DNA of 64,000 nt from Cylindrodendrum hubeiense (Eukaryota; Ascomycota; Sordariomycetes; Hypocreales; Nectriaceae): assembly GCA_014621425.1 (NCBI GenBank), contig JAANBB010000033.1:62001-126000 (forward strand), given 5' to 3'. The translations under genes were made by a program, and so were the position numbers. Shown here one piece after another: positions 1 through 11,187 of the stretch. The first letter of the stretch is position 1. The number at the start of each line of letters is the position of its first letter. The notes beneath the pieces were generated by a model. That model searched no databases. It was given only the letters and a program-made list of their open reading frames with translations, and had not been told where the DNA came from.

Positions 1-457
1 ATTGTCGGGAATTTGGGGATCGTGATGATGCATAAGCAGCCTCACAAGGAGCCGCCTCTGGGATGACGTGCCCACATTAACCAGTAATCACCAAAGTCCG
101 CTAACCAACCGCGGAGTTGGCTTGCTCCAAAGCGGAATAGCGGCGCTGGCTTACGGGTTGAGAGCCAATCAGAGCGAGCAAAGGGCGTAAGCCATCTGTG
201 CCATTGATTGTGATTTCACCACACATTGTTGGGGTTGATTATTGATGAAGAGCTGAGACGTGAGTTGCATCATTGCGATTCTGGCATCTGGGCAGGCTCG
301 TAAAACGAAGAGTTCCAAATATTTGGCTATAAATGCCGTCTTCCCACCCACTAGAGCTCAGTATCCATCCCACCACATCACCCAGCTCTCAACACTAAGA
401 AGCCAACAACACCCAACACCTAAACCAAATCTTTATCAGACTTATACCTCAGTCAAA
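1..457. other. Left-edge intergenic region / promoter of the NmrA-like gene
   Basis: No convincing coding region was seen. The last ~130 bases before the NmrA-like start are a C/A-rich leader (many CACCA/CCAACA runs), typical of fungal 5' untranslated regions, and a TATA-like element lies at 328-334. Confidence 0.5.
328..334 (+). promoter_or_regulatory. TATA-like box of the NmrA-like gene
   Basis: TATAAAT is located 124 nt upstream of the ATG at 458 and is followed by a C/A-rich leader. Position and sequence fit a fungal core promoter; no other sites are claimed. Confidence 0.45.
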
Positions 458-1450
458 ATGGCCCCTTCAAAGATCATTGCCGTCGTTGGTGCGACGGGAA
501 ACCAAGGCTCATCCGTCGCCAAGGTCTTTTTGAACCTTCCCGGCTGGAATGTCCGCTGCGTCACTCGCCAGCCAAGCTCGGACAAGGCGAAAGCTCTTGC
601 CGCTCTCGGTGCCGAGCTCGTCCAAGCCGACCTCCAAGATATCGAATCGCTCTCACGCGCCTTCCAAGGCGTCAATGCAATCTTCGTCAACACGAGTTTC
701 TTGGAACTTCACAAGACCGCCCTGGATGCTGGACAGGATCAAGCCACCAGTACTCGCATTTCGTATGAGCAGGAGTTGCAACAAGCCAAAAATGCAGCCA
801 TTGCCGCCTCCAAGGTTCCAGGTCTCGAAAGATATGTATACTCGGCCTTTGCTTCTATCACTGCTGCCTCCGATGGGAAGTACACTCGTGCTCTTCATTG
901 GGAGTCAAAGGCCGCTGCTGTGGACTTCATTGAAAAGGAGCTGCCTGACCTTGCCAAGAAATCGTCGTTCATCTATATTGGGGGTTACTACACAAACCCC
1001 TTCTTATTTCCCCAGCGCAACCCAGAAAACGGAAAATACGCATTGGTTCTCCCTGCTACGACGGAGATGCGGTTTGGGGTTATTGATGCCGCCGAGTCCA
1101 CTGGCTACTACGTGCGTGCGCTAGTCGAAGACGAAGAACCTGGCACCAAGCTTCTAGCGTACGACGACGATCTAAGCATTACGCAGATGATCGACGCATG
1201 GACCAAAGTCACCAGAGAAGAGGCCGAGTTTGTGCATATGCCCATGCAGACCATGCACGAGCTGTTCGGTGTGCCGCTTGAGTACCTTGAGGCTGCAGCG
1301 TTCGTGGCCGACTTCGGCTACGACGCCGGCATTGAGGGCGTTGTTACTCCCGATCAGCTGAAGACAAAGGTGGAGAGGCCAAGCTACCAGGAATATCTTC
1401 TGTCTCTAGGCGCTGAGCATTTGCTCGGATCTCAGGAGCCAAAGGAATAA
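458..1450 (+). CDS. NmrA-like NAD(P)-binding protein
   Basis: Single exon, 330 residues. The N-terminus carries a Rossmann dinucleotide-binding loop (VGATGNQGSSVA, about residues 9-20), followed by the pattern of NmrA-like proteins: an Arg after the second strand (VRCVTRQ) and an acidic strand (AELVQADLQD). Members are atypical extended SDRs that either sense NAD(P) redox state, as NmrA does in nitrogen regulation, or act as isoflavone-reductase-like enzymes; the sequence does not decide which. I chose the ATG at 458 (MAPSKIIAVVGATG) because it sits directly before the Rossmann strand and after a leader-like stretch; the frame is open upstream to 260, but that part reads like untranslated sequence. 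It converges with the ABC transporter gene, 155 nt away. Confidence 0.85.
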   Translation: MAPSKIIAVVGATGNQGSSVAKVFLNLPGWNVRCVTRQPSSDKAKALAALGAELVQADLQDIESLSRAFQGVNAIFVNTSFLELHKTALDAGQDQATSTRISYEQELQQAKNAAIAASKVPGLERYVYSAFASITAASDGKYTRALHWESKAAAVDFIEKELPDLAKKSSFIYIGGYYTNPFLFPQRNPENGKYALVLPATTEMRFGVIDAAESTGYYVRALVEDEEPGTKLLAYDDDLSITQMIDAWTKVTREEAEFVHMPMQTMHELFGVPLEYLEAAAFVADFGYDAGIEGVVTPDQLKTKVERPSYQEYLLSLGAEHLLGSQEPKE

Positions 1451-1605
1451 GCGGAAAAGGATCTGCCTTCGCCATTCAAATGCCAATATGTGATGGTGTT
1501 CAGCCGACTGTCTATTATCTTTATGCTTCTAAGTCGAGTACATTATGTCTAGTGTTGCAAAATGAAATATATATGGATGTTTTCCAAGTTCTCCTCTTTT
1601 CTTGA

Positions 1606-4600
1606 TCAATTTCGCTTGACTCCCTTTCCCTTTGGGACTCTGAAAACCCAGTACAGACCAAGAGCGCCGACGACATTGACGAGCACGTATACCCACAACA
1701 AGCCAAAATCCCTCCATCTGTTATCATAAGAGATATCGAAGTGAGCCAAAAACTCTTCCGTCGAGCTGAGTGAACAGTAGTCACACGACTCGGCTGATGA
1801 CGAATTCAACAGGCGTCCGCCAGCGAATTGTACAAATGGACCAATGAAATCACTGCAAGTCATGTTTGCCGGAGGAGCCATGCTGAGAATCTCGTTATCG
1901 GCACATGTAACTTCGGAACCATACACTGCTGCTGACATGATGCCGCTGATGAGATAGGTTCCGGGGGAGGTGCGGTACATGAATTGCCAGAACTTCGGAA
2001 TGTCACTGGGAGGCACTGCAACTCTGCGGAATTGTTAGTTTTTCGGGCTTTAAAGGAGACAATCATAATCAGGCAACTTACCCGCAGAAGGCGATGCAAA
2101 GCATCCACAGTAACGTAGCTAAGATTCCAGCCTCCTCGGCCGTCCTGATCCAAGTGATGGAAAAATGGGAGAAGGTGCTAGTAAAGAGCATAAACATCCA
2201 CAGGAATAGGAAGATCAAGAAGCCGCGAATTTGCTGGTCGTCGGATGTCGTGTTTTGCACAAAGCCGACAGGGTAGTACCAGCAAAAGTACATGACGGCG
2301 GCCATGACCGTGTTCCAAACAATTTCGACGACAATATTGGACAAAATGAAAGCTGATGTAATGTTAGCAACTAGACTTGAACAACGAACTCGGCAGAAAT
2401 GCACTCACTATTCCATCGATAAATCTTGGATGGTCGTTCGCGGACTTCGTAAAGATCTCGTTGAGGAACAAACATGGGCATGATTTGCTCGTTAATATTA
2501 CCAAAGAGAACAAGGTACATGAAAATGGCGTAAAATTGGTTCTGTAGTCCTTGGATACTGTTGTTGGCGCTGAAACTGAAGCCGAGGTACAAAGACTGGG
2601 CATCATGGTTAGTCGAGCACACGAATTCGGACAAGTGAAACTAACCGAGATGACAATGAGAATTGCTTTCGACCAGATATAAGTTGGGGATCTCCAGAAG
2701 TGCTTCCAGGTTCGAACAAGAACTTCCCAAAATTGAGTCGAAAACGAAGTGACGAATTCCTGGTGCTGAGACTCATCACCTCCCACAGAATTGTTATCGG
2801 CGGACTGGGCTGGGGGAAGAGCGTTCAGACGAGCAAGTTCTTTCTTGACATCTTGGTATTCGGGAGAGCTGCGCCATACTTGATGCCAATCGGTGCTTTC
2901 AGAACCATCTGCCGGTGGCTGAATCATATTGAGCATGTATTCTGCAGGGTTGGCGTCCGGAGGGCACAGAGGAGCGCCGTTTCGTTCAAAATATTCCAGG
3001 AGGGTGTCGGACCCGCTGCCCAAATCTAAAATATTGTTAGCGAGGTATAATAAGTAGAATAGTAAGAGTGACGTACCTCCGAAATAGACCGTCTTGCCAC
3101 CAGGCGCCAGGAGAAGGAGTCTGTCGAATCGCTGGAACAGAATGGCTGACGGCTGATGGATGGTACAGAGAACGGCCTGACCGCTTGCAGTCAACTTTTC
3201 AATCAGATCACAAATAGCCCAAGAAGTCTGTGAGTCCAGACCCGACGTAGGTTCGTCAAGGAAAACCAAGAGTTGGGGGCGAGCAGCTAGCTCAACACCG
3301 ATGGTTAGTCGCTTTCGTTGCTCAACATTGAGGCCTTCACCGGGAACTCCGATAACAGCGTCCGAGAATTCTTGCATGTCGAGCATATCAATGACGTGCT
3401 CAACATATTGCAGTTTCTCCTTTCGGGGAATTTCGGAAGACTGGCGAAGGATGGCACTGAATTCGAGTGCTTCTCGGACCGTCATAGTGTTCAGGTGGAG
3501 ATCTTGCTGCTGCACATAGCCAACTCTGTGCTGGAAGGATGCGTCCGTTGGCTGGCCATCAATGTGGGTATCTCCGCTGACGACACCCATGGTGACGCGA
3601 GTTGCAAGAACATCCAGAAGGGTAGTTTTACCGGCACCAGAAACTCCCTATTCACAGTTAGTAAAAGCTGACTAGCTGGGGGAATCGATCATACCATCAG
3701 TGCTGTGGAAACACCGGGCTTAACCCAGCCATCGACCTGATCCAAGATTCGACGGTCCTTTCCCTTGATCTGAATATCGTAGCACAGATCTTCCCAGTGG
3801 AATACAGAAGCTCCTGAGGTTAGGCCACTCTGTCCCTTGGTGTTCTCGGTCTTCTCTGCAACGACAGGTCGGGTTACCCGAGCCTCGACATCGACATTGC
3901 CATTCTGTTTGTGGCTTGGCGGCATCTTGCCTTTGCGAAATACCAGGATCTCGCCTCTGCTCTTTGGCGGCTTTGCGAACTCGGCCGAGACAAAGTAAGC
4001 GAAGAAGAGGCCGACGAGAAAGACACACATAATGCCAACATTTCTGTATACGAGTTAGTCCAGCTTGTAACATCAAAGATTACCGAGATTTGACAAACCT
4101 CCACTTGTTAGAGTTGTAGTAGCTGAAGGACATGTTAATGTATCGATCTCCGTTCACCATCGAAGATCCAGCCTCAGCTCCAACGACGGAGCAAATCTGG
4201 GATGCAGAGGGGAGAGAATCGTAGCCTGGACCTTGGGGGACCATCTGCGCACATGGGAATTCCCTTCCATGAAACTCGTTCGCCATGAGAGATTCAAAAG
4301 CATAAGCGAGGGGGTTGATGTAGTTCATCCACCGAGACCAGCCAAGCATGTAATCGGTGGGGATCGTAAAGCCAGTGTAAATCATAAGTCCGAGACTCAA
4401 AATCGCTGCTGGCACCATGGCTTGGTGGGATGTACGCGTGAGACAGGCCAGTGTGCGGTAGATGCAGGACATGACCAATGTTGTGAGATACGTGGTCAAA
4501 CAAAAGAAGAAGAAGGCGCCTGCTTCTCGTCGGAGGTCGGCCATGAAGTATATGAGTAGGTTGAAAACGAACATGTTGACAGTTTTGTATGGCAAGTCGA

Positions 4601-6583
4601 TGATGAAGCTTGCAATAGCTTGTGCGGACTGGTGATAAAAGGCATATCGATTATGCTTCTCGACGATAGGGCGTTCGATGTATACTGTCAAGACCTATGG
4701 CATGTTAACAGTCGCCTAATGAAAAGTTCTCGATTTGCTTACCTCGAGTTGACTGGCAAATGCGTTGAACAGTAAAGAGAAGAAGATCAAGCCACCGCGG
4801 TAGTAAAAGCTTGATGAATCTGGCTTGAGCTTGAAGAACAGGCTACCCAAGACCAATGCCATGATCACATTAAACAGGAGAGACGCAATTGTAAATCCAG
4901 GGTCAGCCAACAGCCTTCTCCAGGCACGCCAGATTGTGAGCGAGACCTGTCGGCTATATGAAATGGTGTAGGGGGACTTGGTTCGCTGGCGCTTGAATTG
5001 TTCGGCACGGCGGGACTCCTGGTACTGTGCCAGTCGCGCCTCTGGGGGGTGAGTGGTCTCGTAGTCGCCGAGTTCCCGCAGGAGAATCTTTCGTTGCTCG
5101 CTCGCGTGCCAGCGCTCTACGAACTCGTCGGGTGTTCGGGGTGCTGTGGCCTCAAAGCCGGCCCTGACTTGGCGTTCCTGGGGGCTCGTCATTGAGGTCA
5201 AGAAATCGGGAGTAGTTTGTCGGTCGGGGCCTATCCTATGTCAGTCGTAAAATTGTGAGCTTGTGGGAGATGACGTACAATCGAAGCCCAATTCTTCAAA
5301 GTATCGCCTGGCCTCTGTGGCCTTGCCGAAAAAGATCTGCCTTCCTTCGTACAGGACAGTCACACGGTCAAAGAGCTATGGGTGAATTAGCTTCCATCTA
5401 TCGTTCGCCGGCAAGAAACTCACGTCGTAAGCAGACTGAGGTGCCTGGTAAATTGCTACTGCGCCTGCAACCCCGAGAAGATCGGCCTGGAGTCGCAGGT
5501 TCTTGCAGAAGTTGATGGCGTTGCCACTGTCTAAACCACGGGTGGTGTTGTCCCAGCACTGAAGCTTTGCTCCAGTGAGCGCCGCTTCCGCAATCGAGAC
5601 TCGTTTTCGCTCTCCACCAGACACTCCTCGAACGAAATCATCGCCAACTCGCGTGTCGACAGTGTGGCTGATGCCAAAGATTGCCATCATGACATCTCGC
5701 ATCATCGTGTCGGCTTCCGGTCGGCTAACGCCGCCGGGGACATGGCGAACAGAGTGGGCGCTTGCTGCAAAGGACAGTGTTTCGCCGACCGTGAGATGCG
5801 CAAGGTGCTTATCGACTTCGGCGTTGTAAAGGACATCGCCACGGAAGGTTTTGCGCATGTGGCTCGTGTCGATACCTATAGATACTCAGCATGCCTTCTT
5901 CACGTAGGATGTGTTAAGAGTAACTCACCTCGAAAGTTCATGTACGAGTCAGTGCTGACTTCAAGACCGGCCGTCTCACCTGCAATGGTCTTGAGGAGGG
6001 TTGAGCATCCGGAGCCTGGAGGTCCGAGAACCAGCAACAGCTCGCCTTCCTCAATAACGCCCTCGAAGTTGCGCAGAATGTCAATTCTCTTCTTGTTTCG
6101 GGTGCCTCCGAACAGACCAACCAAGGAGGACACGACGTCCAAAGGGTAGTCGAGGACGCTCTTTTGGTGTTCAGCACCGCTCCCCCATCCAAAGACATCG
6201 AGCTTCTGGAAGGCAACGCCCAAGCTTCGTGGAGGTGCAGAGCTCGGATCCGACTCTGTGAGTTTAATCAACGCCTTGACCCACTCTCGGGCGTCAAAGT
6301 TTGTTGATCCGGGGTCTAGCTGTGTGCCAGGTCGGGGGTTGAAAGCGTGCAGCTCCGTGTCGAATGCTGCAGAAGCTCTGCTGAGCTGTCGCGCAAGTTG
6401 TTCGATTTCGGAGTTCATTTCCGGTGCCTCTTTGTCGTCTTTGGTGTTTTTGTAGCCATTGTCGTTCGCCTTGGTGCTGGCGCGAGAAGACGAAGTTGAA
6501 GGTACCTGATTCTGATTGCCCTGTTCTTTTTCGATTGCCATTGTCGAGAGGTCATCTGCGCCTTGCTTCTCCGACGCGACCAT
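1606..6583 (-). CDS. PDR-type (ABC-G) full-size multidrug transporter, 11 exons
   Basis: Exports hydrophobic compounds or toxins across the plasma membrane. The order is NBD1-TMD1-NBD2-TMD2, the reverse layout typical of fungal PDR pumps. NBD1 has the fungal degenerate Walker A ([12 protein letters not shown], Cys in place of Lys), signature [14 protein letters not shown] and Walker B region [14 protein letters not shown]2 has a canonical Walker A ([12 protein letters not shown]), a degenerate signature ([14 protein letters not shown]) and Walker [14 protein letters not shown]. Each TMD shows several hydrophobic helices, and TMD2 ends in a Cys-rich extracellular loop before the last helix. 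I place introns near 2024-2081, 2350-2410, 2596-2645, 3027-3077, 3646-3692, 4043-4101, 4695-4741, 5232-5278, 5377-5424 and 5878-5929. The start at 6583 ([11 protein letters not shown]) is preferred, but an in-frame ATG lies at 6697. No frame break was seen, so it is probably functional. Confidence 0.9.
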
Positions 6584-8779
6584 CTTGTCCGATAACTTAG
6601 CCGCGGGCTCGGCAGTTCTGAGATTGGCGAGACTTCGGATCTGTGAATTCGAATGTTGTTGATTTAGATGCCAGTGAAAACCACGAAGCTCAATCACTTA
6701 AGTATGAACAAGCATGTCGCAGTCCGCAGTCCGCAGCGCAAAATCCGCGACGGAGAGAAAGCGGAGTTCCAGTGTGGAACACAAAGATGTGATGATGGGC
6801 CCCTAAAAGTCGGGGACCCGCGGACCAGGATGGCATTCATTCCACCGCGCACCCAGATTGCAACCTCAAGATTGTACCGACGGACTCGTCCATCCACTCA
6901 TGTACCCCGTCAATGTCTCCGACGGAGGGTGGTGTCAGCAATTGTGTGGACCTGTCTCCACCCGGCCCCCGCGGACGGCCGAGTCGGTTGCCCGCGGGGG
7001 GGTCCCTGGCGTATTTAGGCGAAGGCAACTTCACCAGTGCTGCATGATTTCTTCATAATGGCAGAGTTGCGCGCATCACCGGCCTCCGAAAAGCTTGGAT
7101 TTCCGCACTTCTATCTTGATCACCGTTTTCCACCTTCGGCCACCGACCCGGCCGGTCCTCATCTCGATGGGCTTCGCGGCTTGGCGGGAGCTCATCACCC
7201 GATAATGCAGTCACGCGGCGTCATCTGACAATGAAAACCCTGGTTTGTTGTGCTTACTGGTGGGTGAAACTGTCGCCTGTCGCTACCAAGCGGATCCTCA
7301 ATTCAGTCTCACACGTCGTACCACACCCTATCACCTCCAGTCGCATCCACGACTTCAACTTCGAAGCGAGTCTGCAATTTTGACGGTATCTCGGAGGGCG
7401 TATTCGGGCGGGACAGGACCAAGACCTGCTCGCTAGTTAGTGGAATTAGGCCAGGCGGTGCGGGTGGATAAACAAACCGTGTTCTCCGTCCCCGAGATGC
7501 TCTTGGCTTAAACTGCGTGACTCTATAAGCGCTTACCTCAATTAGCACGCTATAATTCCGCGGTGGATTAGTAGAAGCGGAGCAGCGCTGTTCTTTACGA
7601 ACTGGACGCTGCTGTTTCAATCAACGCCATATTGCACTCTTGTCAAACTATGCTAAGTTTAACGGCAAGCCAGAAAATGGCCCTGTATTACACGTTAACG
7701 TACAAACCAAGACGATGCGCAGGCAATGTCTTCCCAGTGCTCATGCTAGCACCTACAAATATAATTCGACTCGTGTGTGATGGGCAGAAACGCTCACCGG
7801 GTAAAGCCAACCCCACCTGCCGACACCAAAAGCTAGCATAGGGTAGCGTATTTCAACTTGATGGAAATCCGGGGAATGGAACAACAACCACACATCAATT
7901 GTGCAAACAATTGACGATACAAATGCAGCCAGAAGGGAAGTCATCCAAGAATGCTGCAAGATTGTTGAGAATTAAAGGCTGTAGTATCAGCGTGACTGGA
8001 GTCTAATAAAGTGAAGAAAATCGTGGGTATACCTAGGGCTGTAAAGGTCGGATATGATACCATGTCAAAGAGAGGGTCTTAAATATTTCAGGCAGCTCGC
8101 ATAACTCATGGGTATCAATGCTGAAGCACTTATTGTGTCTTGGCATCTCGTCGATTTTGGTTATGAATAAGAAAGCGGGAGGTGTTATTGACAAGAGTTT
8201 TAAAAGCGACATGAGAGTAGCACGCGCAAGCATTGCTGCCGCATGGACTTCATAAATAAGATGGAAAAGATTGGCAACGCTGGTGAGAGTAATTACTCAG
8301 TACCTACCCTGCATCTAAAATGTCAATAGTCATCAACTCTATGAGAACTGTAACGCCCTCAGAGATAAAGCCCGACGGAGTCTATGCAGCACGAACCTCG
8401 GAACCCCACATCTAGCCGACCAACAAGACAATCGCCAACACCCACCGAACACATACCTATGAAGCTGCGAGAAAACGTCATTGTCGTTCAAGTGGTCAAA
8501 ATTAACGTCTTACTGCAGCATATGTGTATTACCTCGGCTGAGTGCACATGACGCATCCGCAACACTAAAGGTGTGGGTACGGTACGACCGCACATTAGAT
8601 GAGGTCAGCAAAAGCTGCAAACTGTCAAAATCCTATAAAATCGAAAAGACTTTCAATTAAAACTCTTAACATAGAAACATCTGTCACAGCACTGGGCTCA
8701 CTTAGTCACCGGTGCAAGGGAAATACCACCTCGAGCCGGCTATTGAGCGTCTCGGAGCATTTTCATCGTTTATTAAATA

Positions 8780-8806
8780 GGCCGAATTTGTCGGCGTATT
8801 TCGGCC
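8780..8806. promoter_or_regulatory. Inverted repeat GGCCGAA-N13-TTCGGCC upstream of acyltransferase
   Basis: A perfect 7-nt inverted repeat with a 13-nt centre, about 200 nt before the acyltransferase ATG. The arm contains CCG/CGG triplets of the kind bound by Zn(II)2Cys6 dimers, and a further CGG lies in the spacer. Binding is inference only. Confidence 0.35.
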
Positions 8807-8833
8807 AGATAGAACCCCTTGGGGAGGTGGGGC

Positions 8834-8840
8834 TATATTA
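8834..8840 (+). promoter_or_regulatory. TATA-like element of the acyltransferase gene
   Basis: TATATTA lies about 170 nt upstream of the ATG at 9007, downstream of the inverted repeat. Only the sequence and spacing support it. Confidence 0.35.
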
Positions 8841-9006
8841 GACCGCCTCGAGGCCCCTGTCTGTACTCAATATGTCACACTACTAAGTTGCAATGGAACA
8901 TATTGCAAATCCGTCACAACATCCCAGTTCACAAAATTGTCGATCCCCTACAGATTTCTCTATTGTTTGAGTTCATCATTTTATATTTCTGCCTCTCGCC
9001 AGCACC

Positions 9007-10479
9007 ATGGGCCCCCCACTGGGTTGGTCTTTGTCATCGACGAATATTCTGTCACGGCCACCTGATATCATCGAGTCTTGGGTGCACGCTGTGAGCGGAG
9101 GGGCACCTCTTGACCGCGATCCTCTCGCTATTAGCTTTGTAGTAAAGCTGGGATTCCCCAACTCAATACCGGACCCTGTTCCGTACCTGAAGCGTACCTG
9201 GCTCGTAAGTCGGTACCTCCATCCTCACTTGGGGGCAGACTTTTCCTCTTTGAGGTCTTCAAGGCACAGCACTGTCCAACTGGAACCCTTGGATCCCAAA
9301 GAGTGGCTTACAACATTCTTTGTGCATGGAGGAGATGGGTCTATGTACGAAAGCCCGGACGATGCAATCAAGAGATTTGCCCCAACGGCCACAGCCACAG
9401 CTCATTGGTTCCCGGCTACTTCCGAAATCATTTTTCGTACCTCACACTTACGGTGCGATGGGGTTGGGTTATTGAAACTTGTCCACAGCTTCATGGTATC
9501 TCTTGCGTCGGTAATTCGTCTTGGTTTGGATGCCGATATTAAACTACTGCCCTCGAATGTTAAACAACCAAGCCCGAGCCCTGGAGTCGATGCTGCCATC
9601 AGAGCCGAACGCTGTGGTGAAGAGACGACGCCAGCGTATGTGAGGAACGCGGTCAATGATCTTTTTAGCGCGAATAAGAAGGGTATGCCGAGCATATCGC
9701 TGCCTATACGAGAGGGATCCGAGGGCTTCACACCTCAGAGTACTAAGCGTGTCTCGATCACTCTCGACGATGCATTGACCACAGCCATACGCAAAGCGTG
9801 TTCTGCTAGAGGCATTAGTATTGCAGCAGCCGTTCATACCTCTATTATTCGTGTCACTGCATCGTTCCCGCAAAACCCAGAAGCTAAAAGCATGCTCCTC
9901 CGGGTAGCCCTCGATCTACGAAGGCTGCTACTCACTCACCACAAAATGCCGTATGATGGACTTGGACTATTCGTCAGTTCATACCCACATGCTATCCCAG
10001 ACGTTCTCAACGCGAGTCAAAATTTCGACCGATTTTGCCAAATTATCAACAAACTCTACGCAACTGACATGAACAACGTCGCCAAAGATGACCAGGGAAA
10101 GCCGGTGAGCTTCCTGAAGCTGCTAGAATCTTATCTCAGCAGCCAGGTTCAGTTTCTCAAGATGCTTCCCCCCAACATGCCTGCGCAACGAGGAACTGCC
10201 CTTAGTAGTCTCGGCCTCATGGAGAAACATGTGAAGCAAGAGTATCATTTCGGAGAGAGTAAGGAAGACAAGCTTGAGATAAAGGACATATGGTTTGCAG
10301 TTGAGAACCTCACTCAGGTGGCAGCCTTCCATATCTATACATTTCGACACAAGTTGACCATACAAATCTCATTTAATGAGAGCTACTATGAGAAGGAGTT
10401 CTTGATGGAAGTTCTTGAGAAAGTAAAATGTGATCTCATTGAGGGATTACAGATTGGCACTATGGGATCAAAAATATGA
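9007..10479 (+). CDS. HxxxDG acyltransferase (CoA-dependent, Tri3/condensation-like fold)
   Basis: Single exon, 490 residues. The catalytic HxxxDG motif is visible as HLRCDG within RTSHLRCDGVGLLKL (about residue 149), followed by the helix usual after this motif. Length and layout fit the chloramphenicol-acetyltransferase-like fold used by trichothecene 15-O-acetyltransferases, fungal O-acyltransferases and stand-alone condensation-type domains. No DFGWG motif of the plant BAHD group was seen. Probable role: transfer of an acyl group from CoA to a hydroxyl or amine of a small molecule; the substrate cannot be inferred. Such enzymes often decorate secondary metabolites, but no backbone synthase is in this window. 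Transcribed away from the ABC transporter, 2.4 kb apart. Confidence 0.7.
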   Translation: MGPPLGWSLSSTNILSRPPDIIESWVHAVSGGAPLDRDPLAISFVVKLGFPNSIPDPVPYLKRTWLVSRYLHPHLGADFSSLRSSRHSTVQLEPLDPKEWLTTFFVHGGDGSMYESPDDAIKRFAPTATATAHWFPATSEIIFRTSHLRCDGVGLLKLVHSFMVSLASVIRLGLDADIKLLPSNVKQPSPSPGVDAAIRAERCGEETTPAYVRNAVNDLFSANKKGMPSISLPIREGSEGFTPQSTKRVSITLDDALTTAIRKACSARGISIAAAVHTSIIRVTASFPQNPEAKSMLLRVALDLRRLLLTHHKMPYDGLGLFVSSYPHAIPDVLNASQNFDRFCQIINKLYATDMNNVAKDDQGKPVSFLKLLESYLSSQVQFLKMLPPNMPAQRGTALSSLGLMEKHVKQEYHFGESKEDKLEIKDIWFAVENLTQVAAFHIYTFRHKLTIQISFNESYYEKEFLMEVLEKVKCDLIEGLQIGTMGSKI

Positions 10480-11187
10480 CGGAGGGGAATCTTCTCAAGA
10501 TAAGAGCCGAGCTATATAGCGATTTCATCATAAAAGCCAACCACCTGTAAACAATTCCAAGACTTCTACGATACATGATCACCTTGAGTTTCGTAACCCT
10601 TTCAGTTGTTCTTCTTTGGCTGATTGGGGATCCTGGGAGTGACCGTTTTGGATGATTATGGCACTAAAAGGGATAGGTGGGGTGAATGCGGCGTGGATTC
10701 GGAGGATCGGGGAGATCCTGGGTTAGTGTCACAGCCTCTGGTCAAGTAGCCCCCCCCGTAGTAATTGCGAGCATTATTAAATCTTCGCAAGCAGCAAGAC
10801 GCAACAGATCATTAATTGGCGAATAGGTGCTAAGAACACACGGCCAATCATGCTCGATTAGCCTGCCTGTCGCCATGACGCGATCGCCAGTCTAAAGCCT
10901 CCTTTGAGGAGTGCGCTACCAATTCAGACTGGCCTTGCCTTGTTCCCGCAGTCGATTTATTTCCCAATCGTAGTCTAATCCAAATTCTCTCACCGTTCAA
11001 TGCAGCTGATAAACCAGGTTCGTCACGTGCTTGGATAAGCTGCGGGGGTGGTTTCATGTCATACATGATGTTGATGTGCCTTGATCAACCTCACCATCCT
11101 TTTTATCTTTTTATACAAGTCGAAGTCTTCTAGGAAACCGACGTAGAAAAATACAGAGTATTAACTCTTCGAGTCTGTGTACTTGCA
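10480..11187. other. Intergenic region
   Basis: About 700 nt with no gene seen. It contains the 3' end of the acyltransferase and the promoter of the DUF924 gene; a TTTTTATC/TTTTTATA-rich patch lies about 70-90 nt before the ATG at 11188. Confidence 0.4.

Larger units (their letters stand above)
6584..9006. other. Gene-poor 2.4 kb between ABC transporter and acyltransferase
   Basis: Only short open frames without recognisable motifs or coherent codon use. It should contain the ABC transporter promoter (left end) and the acyltransferase promoter (right end). A minus-strand frame at 7309-7620 (103 codons) is the longest isolated one; I see no family in it and do not call it a gene. Confidence 0.4.

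Noticed and set aside
7309..7620. 103-codon minus-strand frame in the gene-poor region
   Set aside because: No homologous family, signal peptide or splice partners; not distinguishable from chance.
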